Source of the DNA: an uncultured beta proteobacterium
GTDB lineage: Bacteria; Pseudomonadota; Gammaproteobacteria; Burkholderiales; SG8-39
Assembly (NCBI GenBank): GCA_902826155.1
Contig: CADEDU010000007.1
Coordinates: 96,794 to 115,975, forward strand
Reading direction: 5' to 3'
Length of the DNA stretch: 19,182 nucleotides
Shown here: positions 7,506-16,735 of the stretch, in pieces
How the letters are laid out: each line of letters starts with the position of its first letter
Position numbering within the stretch: the first letter of the stretch is position 1
Notes under the pieces: generated by a model
What the model was told of the DNA's origin: nothing
Database searches by the model: none
The model's input: only the letters and a program-made list of their open reading frames with translations
Translations under genes and position numbers: made by a program

Positions 7506-8732
7506 TCAGCCATGCGCAGCAGGGTTGGTGGCTGCAGGATTGCTCGCCACCGGGTCAGACACCGCGCTGGAGGTACGCCAGGGCATCATCATCTGCCGCA
7601 CGGCGCGCAGGCGCGATTCGGCAGTGACGCGCGCGGCCTCGGCCGAAACGTCGCTCGCCACCACCGACAACACCGGCTCGTGGACGCCGATCTGGCGGCC
7701 GCTCGCGGGCAGATCGCGGCACCAAGGCGGAAACGCGGCATCGGGTGGCACGACCAGCGGCGCCTCCGCGTACAGCACCGCAATCGCCCGCACCGGCGGC
7801 GTGCCTCTGGCCGCGAGCCGCTCGGCGAACGTGGGGATCGGACCGAGGAAGCTGCGGATGTGCCAGTGCACCAGCCCCTCGGGAATGTCTTCGTCGTACA
7901 ACTCGAAGCTGGCCGGCGGCTGCGGATTGATCTCCAGCGCGATCACCATATTCCGATCGAGCAGGAAGTCGAATCCGCACAGACCACGCAGCCCCGACAC
8001 GCGCACCAGTCGGTCGAGCCGCGCCTGGATCGATTGCATCAGCTCGGCATCGAGCAACACGTTGGTCATGGCCCCGGCGTAGCGGTACACCGCATCGCCC
8101 ACTGCCTGACGGCGCAACAGCGCGATGCCCAGCACGTATGCGCGCTCGCCGTCGCCGATGAACACCGCCGAAAGCGATCGCCCTTCGAGCTTGCGCTGGT
8201 AGTAGTAGCGGCCACGGTCTTCTTCGGCGGTTTCGACCACTGACTCGCTGACCGCGCGGATGTGCTCCCCGCCTGAGCCACCCACGCTCTTTTGCAGCCA
8301 GCCCTGCGGGTAGCCCGGCTGCGCATACTGGGTGCTCGGCACGTCCCAGCCGGCAGCGCGCAACAACTCGGTGCTGAGCAGCGGCTCCTTCCAGGCGCGC
8401 ACCACATCGCCCGCGTTCGCATAGAGCCGGCCCGACTCGCGTAATCGATCGATCCGCTCGGGCATGTGCTCGAAGCCCGTGCCGACCACGATCTGCGGAT
8501 TGCGGCCGACTGCCTCGCTGGTCAACGCGGCGGCGACGCGCCCGGCATCGAGCTCCGCATCATGCTGCGCGCTCACGTCTATCCACGGCGCAAGCGCCTG
8601 CGTGTCGCGATAACCGCTGGCATCGAGCACGATCACATCGCGCGGCGTGGCGGCGGCGGAAGGTCGCCGCGCCGATGCGGCAAGCGCACGTCCCGACAGC
8701 GCGACGATGACCAGCTTGGGTAGCGACGACAC
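7506..8732 (-). CDS. ATP-grasp family ligase, C1-cofactor type
   Basis: About 408 residues from GTG 8732. The open frame extends to 8969, but the extra N-terminus looks unrelated and the conserved protein seems to begin at LPKLVIVALS. ATP-grasp signs are LQKSVGGSGGEHIR (146-159; lysine plus glycine-rich nucleotide loop), YYYQRKLEGRSLSAVFIGD (177-195) and GFDFLLDRNMVIALEINPQPPASFEL (253-278). In the last block Glu267 and Asn269 are the likely Mg-ATP ligands. Such enzymes join a carboxylate to an amine or thiol through an acylphosphate. The layout resembles COG2232-type proteins, which belong, as I recall, to the methanopterin biosynthesis set of C1-oxidising bacteria. It is translated just ahead of the CitG-like gene, so the two probably form an operon. 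Start and substrate are uncertain; a weak GGAT is the only ribosome-binding hint. Confidence 0.75.
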   Translation of the reverse strand: MSSLPKLVIVALSGRALAASARRPSAAATPRDVIVLDASGYRDTQALAPWIDVSAQHDAELDAGRVAAALTSEAVGRNPQIVVGTGFEHMPERIDRLRESGRLYANAGDVVRAWKEPLLSTELLRAAGWDVPSTQYAQPGYPQGWLQKSVGGSGGEHIRAVSESVVETAEEDRGRYYYQRKLEGRSLSAVFIGDGERAYVLGIALLRRQAVGDAVYRYAGAMTNVLLDAELMQSIQARLDRLVRVSGLRGLCGFDFLLDRNMVIALEINPQPPASFELYDEDIPEGLVHWHIRSFLGPIPTFAERLAARGTPPVRAIAVLYAEAPLVVPPDAAFPPWCRDLPASGRQIGVHEPVLSVVASDVSAEAARVTAESRLRAVRQMMMPWRTSSAVSDPVASNPAATNPAAHG

Positions 8733-9098
8733 GGTGATCCGGCGATGACGGAGGGAAGGAGTGCCGACCGAGGGGCGCGATCCCGGTAACTCCCTGAAAA
8801 CTATGAAACCTGCGCACTCCCGCGCGAGACGATGCGCTGATTCACCCAGTGGCTGAAGCAGTGGGAGTCTGCCACGAAATTCCCGGCCCGAAACGCTGTG
8901 CATGCGCTGCCCGCCACGTGCAGCGATGAACGGCTCTACCCATCTTGCGGGTCGACGAGCGCGCATCAACGGGTGTAAGTTCGGCGCAAACGGCTGCGCG
9001 TCTAATGAACTGCCGACAATAAATCAAGGACACGGGGCCAACGCGCGACGCTCCGGGTCGATAACTACAAACCGATCGCGCAGAAAAAAGGAGCCCCG
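8733..9098. other. Divergent intergenic region holding both operon promoters
   Basis: This 366-bp stretch separates the ATP-grasp operon (leftward) from the dehydrogenase gene (rightward) and should carry promoters for both. I could not pick convincing -35/-10 pairs. The last ~100 bases before 9099 are locally AT-richer (an AATAAA run near 9019-9024), consistent with a promoter zone. The only clear site is AAGGAG at 9088-9093, five bases before the dehydrogenase ATG. ORFs crossing the region are shadow readings. Confidence 0.4.
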
Positions 9099-10811
9099 AT
9101 GCAACGATCCCCTCGCCTTGCACTCCTCGGTGCCGTCGCTGCTGTCGCGTTCACCTCCAGCGTGTTCGCGCAGCAGAACTGGTCGGTCTATGGCGGCGAC
9201 CCAGGCAACCAGCGGTACAGCACGCTCAACCAGATCAACAACGGCAACGTGCGCAACATGCGCGTGGCCTGGGCGCTGCAGCTCGGCTCGCTGCGCTCGC
9301 AGGAGTCGACGCCGATCGTCATCGGCGACACGCTCTACGTCACCTCGTCGCACGGGCCCAAGAACGTGTTCGCGGTCAACGCGCGAACCGGCGCGCTCAA
9401 GTGGCGCTATTCCCCTGAAGTACCGGCCGGTATCGATCAATACGCCTGCTGCGACGTGAACAATCGCGGCGTGGCGATCGCCGACGGTAAGGTATTCGTG
9501 GGCCGGCTCGACGGATATGTGGTGGCGCTCGACCAGGAGACCGGCAAGGAGTTGTGGAAGTCGCAGATCGTCGACTACACCCAGGGCTCGGTGATCACTT
9601 CGCCCCCGACCATCGCCAAGGACAAGGTCATCACCGGCTTCGGCGGCGGCGAATACGGCGCACGCGGGTTCATCGTGGCGCTCGACATGAAGACCGGCAA
9701 GGAGTCGTGGCGCTGGTGGACCGTGCCCGAAGCCGGCCAGAAAGGCGCAGAGACCTGGAAGGGCGATTCGTGGAAGTTCGGCGGCGCGGTCGCCTGGCAC
9801 ATCGGTTCGTACGATCCGAAGCTGAACCTCGTGTACTACGGCACCAGCAATCCGTCCCCGTGGGGCGCCGCGGTGCGCGGCAACGATTCGAGCGATCTCG
9901 GCCCCTACACCAATCTGTATTCGACATCGACGGTCGCACTGAACGCCGACACGGGTCAGCTGGCATGGCACTACCAGCACACGCCGCACGACGCGTGGGA
10001 CTACGACGGCGTCAACGAACTGGTGCTGGCCGACATCAACGTCAAAGGCAAGCGCGTGCCGGCGGCGATGAAGGCCGATCGCAATGGCTTCTTCTACATC
10101 CTCAATCGCGAGAACGGCCAGCTGGTATCGGCCGAGAAGTTCATTCCCGCGACCAACTGGGCCAAGAACGTCGACATGGCCACCGGACGTCCGGTCGAAG
10201 ATCCGTCCAAGCGGCCTCGCCTTAAGAACTGGGCCAAGGACATCTGCCCGAACCTGATCGGCGGCAAGAACTGGCATCCGATGAGCTACAGCCGCCAGAC
10301 CGGGCTGGTGTACATCCCCTCGCTCAACCTGTGCATGGACATGCAGGGCGCCGAATCGAACTACAAGCGCGGCGCGTTCTACCTGGGCGTCGAGTTCGAG
10401 CTGGCCAAGCACGGTCCGGGCGGCAATCTGGGCGAGGTCATCGCCTGGGATCCGGTCGCGCAGAAGAAGGTGTGGGGCGCAAAGAGCGACCTGCCCTACC
10501 TCGGCGGCATGCTCTCCACCGCCGGCACCCTGGTGTTCCACGGCGACATGTACGGCTACTTCTTCGCGCGTGATGCGCGCACCGGTGCCGAGCTGTGGAA
10601 ATTCCAGACCGGCTCGGGCGTGCATGCCGCGCCGATGACCTACTCGGTCGGCGGCAAGCAGTACATCGCGGTGGTATCGGGTCGCACTTTCTCGATTCCG
10701 GCGTTCTTCGGACCGATCGGCGAGAAGTGGGTCAACGCCAGCCCCGAAGGCGGCACGTTGTACGTGTTCGAGGTGCCCGGCACGGGCGCCGCGCCGGCCG
10801 CCAAGAAGTAG
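9099..10811 (+). CDS. Periplasmic PQQ-dependent alcohol dehydrogenase, lanthanide-type
   Basis: A 570-residue quinoprotein with a Sec signal peptide (cleavage after VFA, about residue 24) and an eight-bladed propeller fold with repeated GKELWK-type tryptophan-docking motifs. Adjacent Cys117-Cys118 (YACCDVNNRG) form the vicinal disulfide that stacks on PQQ. Metal ligands align as Glu185 (GGEYGARG), Asn251 (TSNPSPWG) and the catalytic Asp301. Asp303 follows in HDAWDYDG. That second Asp two residues on marks lanthanide-dependent enzymes such as XoxF and PedH; calcium enzymes of the MxaF type usually have Ala or Ser there. It would oxidise a primary alcohol or related substrate and pass electrons to cytochrome c. 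It is somewhat shorter than XoxF (about 600 residues), so methanol as substrate is not assured. It has a strong AAGGAG site and is followed by a binding-protein/cytochrome fusion gene. Confidence 0.9.
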   Translation: MQRSPRLALLGAVAAVAFTSSVFAQQNWSVYGGDPGNQRYSTLNQINNGNVRNMRVAWALQLGSLRSQESTPIVIGDTLYVTSSHGPKNVFAVNARTGALKWRYSPEVPAGIDQYACCDVNNRGVAIADGKVFVGRLDGYVVALDQETGKELWKSQIVDYTQGSVITSPPTIAKDKVITGFGGGEYGARGFIVALDMKTGKESWRWWTVPEAGQKGAETWKGDSWKFGGAVAWHIGSYDPKLNLVYYGTSNPSPWGAAVRGNDSSDLGPYTNLYSTSTVALNADTGQLAWHYQHTPHDAWDYDGVNELVLADINVKGKRVPAAMKADRNGFFYILNRENGQLVSAEKFIPATNWAKNVDMATGRPVEDPSKRPRLKNWAKDICPNLIGGKNWHPMSYSRQTGLVYIPSLNLCMDMQGAESNYKRGAFYLGVEFELAKHGPGGNLGEVIAWDPVAQKKVWGAKSDLPYLGGMLSTAGTLVFHGDMYGYFFARDARTGAELWKFQTGSGVHAAPMTYSVGGKQYIAVVSGRTFSIPAFFGPIGEKWVNASPEGGTLYVFEVPGTGAAPAAKK

Positions 10812-10834
10812 CGGGTACGACTGATGCGATGCGG

Positions 10835-10880
10835 ACCCCGTCGGCGCACCACCGTGCTCCGGCGGGGTTTTTCTTTGTTG
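10835..10880 (+). terminator. Rho-independent terminator between dehydrogenase and fusion gene
   Basis: ACCCCGTCGG (10835-10844) pairs with CCGGCGGGGT (10859-10868), ten base pairs with one G·T pair and a 14-base loop. TTTTTCTTTGTT follows. This is a good intrinsic terminator shape located before the next gene of the same set, so it probably trims expression of the downstream gene rather than separating unrelated units. Confidence 0.7.
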
Positions 10881-10905
10881 GATGACTGAACCCGTCGAGC
10901 CCCCG

Positions 10906-12045
10906 ATGAACATCCGAGCTTTCCTGGCAGGGTGCGGCCTGCTCATCGCCGCCTCCACCCCAAGCCTCGCCGCAGCGCCCGAGGGCGTGCTGCGTTTCTG
11001 CGCCGATCCGGACAACCCACCTTTCACGCAGGAAAAAGGCGGCGACCGCGGCGCGTACGTCGAAGTGGCCGAACTGATCGGCAAGCAGTTGCAGATGAAG
11101 ACGCAATACACCTGGTGGCGGACGCTGTACGGCCGCCGCGCAGTACGCAACACGCTGCTTGCCGATTCGTGCGACGCCTATCTGGGCCTGCCCAATGACC
11201 GGGGCTACCTCGGCAAGCAGGTCGCGCTGACCAAACCGTTTACTTCCGTCGGTCAGGCCGTGGTGCTGCCCAAAGGCGCATCCTTCAGCACCCTGGACGA
11301 CCTCAAGGGCAAGCGCGTCGCCGTGCAGTTCCGCTCGCACCCGCAACTCATCATGGCCACGCAGCCCGGCTTCACCTGGGTGACGTTCCGCGAGGCCGAA
11401 GAAGCGCTCGATGCCATGAAGCGCGGCGAGGCCGACGCCGCGTTCGTCTGGGGACCCTCGGCGGGTGCGTACAACAAGCGCCAGCTCGGCGATGCCTATC
11501 AGATCATTTCGGTCAGCGGCGAAGGCATGCAGTGGCAAGTCGTGATCGGCGTGCGGCCAAGCGAAGCCGCGTTGCTGCAACGCCTGAACAGTGCGATCGA
11601 TTCACTGCAGGGAGAAATCCGCGGGGTCATGGACCGCTACGGGTTCCCGGGCGGCAATGCGGTGCCGATCAACGTCAAGCTGCTGAGCCGGGCACCGGCG
11701 CCGAATGACTCGGCGCACGTGGTGCGCGCGGAGCTGTTACCGGTGCAGGCCAGGCCCGCGGAAGTCGCGAAGGCGTCAGCGGGGCCTGAAGCTGTATCCG
11801 CGGGCAAGAGCGAGTTCAATCAGCACTGCTCGCACTGCCACGCGCCCAACGCGATGAGTCCGGAGCAGTCGCGCGATCTGCGTCGGCTGCGCATCCGCTA
11901 CGGCGACAAGATGCGCGATGTGGCCTATCAGACGATCAGCAACGGGCGCGGCGATAAGGGCATGCCGCAGTGGAAAGGCGTCATCGCCGACGAGAAGATT
12001 CAATTGATCCTCGCGTTCCTGGAAACGGTGCAGCGGGCGCCGTGA
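10906..12045 (+). CDS. XoxJ/MxaJ-like periplasmic binding domain fused to cytochrome c
   Basis: About 379 residues from ATG 10906. An ATG at 10882 adds eight residues before the signal peptide and falls right after the terminator T-run, so the later start is preferred. A signal peptide (cleavage near 22-24) leads into a periplasmic binding fold (about 25-260). The pattern is that of quinoprotein-dehydrogenase-associated proteins: LRFCADPDNPPF with Cys32, TWWRTLYGRRAVRNTL (69-84), and Cys89 as probable disulfide partner. After a Pro/Ala linker comes a small class I cytochrome c: CSHCH heme site (308-312) and GMPQW with axial Met353. XoxJ-like proteins are thought to help mature or activate XoxF, and XoxG is its cytochrome acceptor. 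Here both roles may sit in one chain. The PQQ enzyme immediately upstream supports this. Confidence 0.85.
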   Translation: MNIRAFLAGCGLLIAASTPSLAAAPEGVLRFCADPDNPPFTQEKGGDRGAYVEVAELIGKQLQMKTQYTWWRTLYGRRAVRNTLLADSCDAYLGLPNDRGYLGKQVALTKPFTSVGQAVVLPKGASFSTLDDLKGKRVAVQFRSHPQLIMATQPGFTWVTFREAEEALDAMKRGEADAAFVWGPSAGAYNKRQLGDAYQIISVSGEGMQWQVVIGVRPSEAALLQRLNSAIDSLQGEIRGVMDRYGFPGGNAVPINVKLLSRAPAPNDSAHVVRAELLPVQARPAEVAKASAGPEAVSAGKSEFNQHCSHCHAPNAMSPEQSRDLRRLRIRYGDKMRDVAYQTISNGRGDKGMPQWKGVIADEKIQLILAFLETVQRAP

Positions 12046-12217
12046 TCCGGGTGCCGGGCAACCGGTTCGCGTTTGTCGGCGCGGTTGCTCGGTCATTGGC
12101 GCTGGGCTAGGATGCGTACGGAACAACAAACCCAATCCGGATCGTGACGCGACGCCGTTCGCGCGTGCGGCACGCTCTCCACGCAGTCAATACGTCTTTC
12201 CCTGAAGGAGGCTCTCC

Positions 12218-12691
12218 ATGGCAATCAAGGTGTCGATGACCGTCAACGGCAAGCCCGCATCCGCCGAGGTCGAAACGCGGACGCTGCTGGTCACATTCAT
12301 CCGCGAAAACCTGCGTCTGACCGGCACCCACGTGGGTTGCGACACCGCGCAGTGCGGCGCGTGCACGATCCACATGAACGGCAAGGCGGTGAAGAGCTGC
12401 AACATGCTCGCCATGCAGGCCGAAGGCGCCAACATCGTGACCATCGAGGGCGTGGCCAAAGCCGACGGCACGCTGCACCCGATGCAGGAGGCATTCCGTC
12501 AGAATCACGGCCTGCAATGCGGCTTCTGCACCCCGGGCATGGTGATGAGTGCGCTCGACATGGTGCGGCTGCACCCGAATCCCGATGAGGCCACGGTGCG
12601 CGCCGAGCTCGACGGCAACCTGTGCCGCTGCACCGGCTACCACAACATCGTCAAGTCGATCATCGCCGGCGCTGCGGCCATGCGCTCGTAG
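12218..12691 (+). CDS. coxS: CO dehydrogenase-family small subunit, two [2Fe-2S] clusters
   Basis: A 157-residue iron-sulfur subunit of a molybdenum hydroxylase. The plant-ferredoxin-type N-terminal cluster uses Cys41, Cys46, Cys49 and Cys61 ([15 protein letters not shown]). The helical C-terminal domain uses Cys101, Cys104, Cys136 and Cys138 (CGFCTPGM and [13 protein letters not shown]). The length is standard for the family. It carries electrons from the Mo centre in CoxL to FAD in CoxM. A strong AAGGAGG ends six bases before the ATG. The 172-bp gap upstream should hold the coxSLM promoter, although no clear hexamers were found; only a short AACCGGTT palindrome (12060-12067) stands out. The S-L-M gene order is typical of form II enzymes, not CO-oxidising form I (M-S-L). 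Confidence 0.93.
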   Translation: MAIKVSMTVNGKPASAEVETRTLLVTFIRENLRLTGTHVGCDTAQCGACTIHMNGKAVKSCNMLAMQAEGANIVTIEGVAKADGTLHPMQEAFRQNHGLQCGFCTPGMVMSALDMVRLHPNPDEATVRAELDGNLCRCTGYHNIVKSIIAGAAAMRS

Positions 12692-12713
12692 CCGTTCCTC
12701 ATCCACACGCACA

Positions 12714-12720
12714 AAAGGAG
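12714..12720 (+). promoter_or_regulatory. Ribosome-binding site fixing the coxL start
   Basis: AAAGGAG ends six bases before ATG 12727. The open frame reaches upstream to 12622 inside coxS, but this site and the conserved [19 protein letters not shown] beginning place the true start at 12727, 35 bp after the coxS stop. Confidence 0.65.
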
Positions 12721-12726
12721 AAGACC

Positions 12727-15093
<2,367 letters not shown>

Positions 15094-15122
15094 GCGCGCC
15101 ACCAACAGAGAGGAAACCAACC

Positions 15123-15917
15123 ATGTATTCGTTCAACTACTCCAAAGTGGCCAGCGTCGCGGATGCGGCCGGTGCGCTCGCCAAGAACGGCGATGCCAAG
15201 CTGCTCGCCGGCGGTCAAACGCTGCTCGCCTCGATGAAACTGCGTCTGGCCAATCCGGCGCAGCTGATCGATCTGGCCAGCGTGTCGGGCCTCGCCGGCA
15301 TCAAGGTCGATGGCAACAACGTGGTGGTCGGTGCGATGACGCGTCACGCCGAAGTGGCGTGGTCGAAAGACGTAGCGAGCGCGATTCCGGCACTGGCCAA
15401 ACTCGCCGGCGGCATCGGCGATCGCATGGTGCGCAACATGGGCACGATCGGCGGCTCGATCGCCAACAACGATCCGGCCGCGGACTATCCCGCGGCAGTG
15501 CTCGGACTCGGCGCGACGATACAGACCAACAAGCGCACCATCGCAGGCGACGCGTTCTTCACTGGCATCTTCAGCACCGCGCTGGAAGCAGGCGAGATCA
15601 TCACCGCCGTGTCGTTCCCGAAAGCGAAGCGCGCCGCGTACATGAAGTTCAAGAATCCGGCGTCGCGCTACGCGCTGGTCGGTGTGTTCGTTGCCGAGAC
15701 GGCGAGTGGCGTGCGCGTCGCCGTCACCGGTGCGGGGCCGTGCGTGTTCCGCGTGCCCGAGATGGAGAAAGCGCTTACCGCCAAATTCGCGCCCGAATCG
15801 GTGGCGAACGTGAAGGTCTCCGACAAGGGCTTGAACTCCGACATCCATGCGTCGGCCGAGTACCGCGCGCATCTCGTGACCGTGATGGCGAAAAGGGCCG
15901 TAGCTGCTGCTGCTTAG
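15123..15917 (+). CDS. coxM: CO dehydrogenase-family medium subunit, FAD-binding
   Basis: A 264-residue flavoprotein subunit. The two FAD-contact motifs are AGGQTLLASMKLRLA (29-43) and TIGGSIANNDPAADYPA (108-124), followed by the CO-dehydrogenase-flavoprotein C-terminal domain (about 165-262). It accepts electrons from CoxS and passes them to quinone or another carrier. GAGAGGA lies eight bases before ATG 15123. The frame remains open back to 15051 inside coxL, but the conserved start MYSFNYSKVASV agrees with the ATG. It lies 29 bp after coxL, completing the S-L-M operon. It is slightly shorter than the ~285 residues of the best-studied CoxM. An inverted repeat begins inside its last codons. 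Confidence 0.92.
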   Translation: MYSFNYSKVASVADAAGALAKNGDAKLLAGGQTLLASMKLRLANPAQLIDLASVSGLAGIKVDGNNVVVGAMTRHAEVAWSKDVASAIPALAKLAGGIGDRMVRNMGTIGGSIANNDPAADYPAAVLGLGATIQTNKRTIAGDAFFTGIFSTALEAGEIITAVSFPKAKRAAYMKFKNPASRYALVGVFVAETASGVRVAVTGAGPCVFRVPEMEKALTAKFAPESVANVKVSDKGLNSDIHASAEYRAHLVTVMAKRAVAAAA

Positions 15918-15962
15918 CAGGGGCCCCGCTTTCGCGGGGATGCGACAGACAGCAGCTGCTAC
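15900..15962 (+). terminator. Nested inverted repeat at the end of coxM, possible terminator
   Basis: Perfect 13-bp arms (GTAGCTGCTGCTG at 15900-15912 and its complement at 15950-15962) enclose a second perfect hairpin, CCCCGC-tttc-GCGGGG (15924-15939). The outer left arm overlaps the Ala-rich end and stop region of coxM. There is no T-run, so it may act as an mRNA-stabilising or Rho-assisted end rather than a classic intrinsic terminator. Confidence 0.5.
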
Positions 15963-16248
15963 CGAGCCACCGACTGCTCGGTCTGCATACAGAACGGTCG
16001 ATCGGAGGTGGCGTGCCGCTGCTTAGATCGGACCATCGATCAGACGCTTGATCGTGTCCTGATCGATGGATCGCCGGACGGTGCGTCGGCGTCGATTGCA
16101 GGCGCACCAGCGCTGCGGGACCACGGATACAGTGGTTCGACGCAGAGCCGTGGCAAGCGCCGCAAGATCGGGCCGCGATTCGATGGCCGCTCTCATGGTC
16201 ACCGAGCCGTTGCGCTGATCGCTGTTGCGTTCAGCTGTATGAAGGAAT

Positions 16249-16321
16249 CGGGAGAACCCGGTTACCGGGTAATGCGCGAGGCGCTCAAGGTGCCGATGCG
16301 CCGGGTCGGCGGCCTCTCCCG
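16249..16321 (+). other. Candidate structured RNA, three-way junction
   Basis: CGGGAGA (16249-16255) pairs with TCTCCCG (16315-16321) as an outer stem. Directly stacked inside are ACCCGG-tta-CCGGGT (16256-16270) and GGCGC/GCGCC (16280-16284 with 16298-16302). A terminator-like hairpin begins 14 bases downstream. The layout resembles a small riboswitch or sRNA. No known riboswitch core was recognised; some resemblance to the 3' part of a TPP aptamer was not convincing. Confidence 0.3.
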
Positions 16322-16335
16322 TCATGCCGCGACCC

Positions 16336-16365
16336 AACAGCCCCTGCCCCCTCGCAGGGGCTGTT
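16336..16365 (+). terminator. Perfect 11-bp hairpin, terminator-like
   Basis: AACAGCCCCTG and CAGGGGCTGTT pair perfectly around an 8-base pyrimidine-rich loop. The following CACTTTGTG is only weakly T-rich on the plus strand. Because it lies 14 bases after the three-way-junction fold, it may end a short transcript. Confidence 0.5.
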
Positions 16366-16450
16366 CACTTTGTGTCTGAGCAAACAGCCGCCCAGCCACA
16401 AAGCGGAACATATTTCGTACGAACAAGGGAGGCTTCCCTTGTATATCCCT

Positions 16451-16486
16451 CGCCTACGTCATCGCCTACGTCATCGCCTACGTCCT
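16451..16486. repeat. Three tandem 12-bp repeats
   Basis: CGCCTACGTCAT occurs at 16451 and 16463, with a one-base variant (CGCCTACGTCCT) at 16475. This minisatellite lies outside recognised coding sequence. It could vary by slippage or bind a protein cooperatively at one-turn spacing. Confidence 0.75.
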
Positions 16487-16735
16487 CGCATGAGTCCCGC
16501 TTAAGGCCATTACTTCGCTCAGGTGTCTTGACCCGCGTCGTCACCGCCTTAACCAGCATTGATACGCGCGCAGGCCACAGAGGTGTCCCCTGGCCCAGCG
16601 TTGTGAGGGGGGGCGGGTTCCGCTAAGCTCGCGGGTCTTTTTGCGATCGCGCAACCGTGCAGCGCAGGTGGCGTGCTGCAATCAACACACGACTCAGCGG
16701 CCCTTGCCTCAGCAGCCTTTACTCCTCCGTCATCC

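Larger units (their letters stand above)
15963..16735. other. Long intergenic stretch without a convincing gene
   Basis: About 770 bp between coxM and the AAA+ ATPase gene. Open frames exist on both strands (for example 16023-16337 minus and 16008-16379 plus), but their products have no recognisable domain and biased composition. The stretch instead holds structured DNA: a three-way-junction-like fold (16249-16321), an 11-bp hairpin (16336-16365), the palindrome TTCGTACGAA (16414-16423), a CAAGGGA/TCCCTTG hairpin (16424-16441) and three 12-bp tandem repeats (16451-16486). A weak CCGC/GCGG hairpin followed by TCTTTTT lies near 16620-16642. The promoter of the ATPase gene should lie near the right end. 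Confidence 0.5.

Noticed and set aside
6493..8082. 529-codon plus-strand open frame
   Set aside because: It lies antisense to the CitG-like and ATP-grasp genes, whose minus-strand products have clear family motifs; its own product is low-complexity.
8940..9030. Sigma-70 promoter for the dehydrogenase
   Set aside because: Candidate pairs such as TTCGGC with TAATGA at 17-bp spacing match the consensus too poorly to report.
9024..11153. 709-codon minus-strand open frame
   Set aside because: It is antisense to the PQQ dehydrogenase and the start of the fusion gene; its composition is biased and it has no signal peptide or motif.
16249..16320. TPP or glycine riboswitch
   Set aside because: GGGTAATGCGCGAGG loosely resembles the 3' half of a TPP aptamer, but the CUGAGA core is absent; glycine-riboswitch core elements are also missing.
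16008..16379. Overlapping open frames on both strands in the intergenic region
   Set aside because: No recognisable domain or ribosome-binding site, and they overlap strong inverted repeats; left unannotated, though a degraded gene cannot be excluded.
16451..16486. CRISPR array
   Set aside because: The units are 12 bp and directly abutting, with no spacers and no cas genes.
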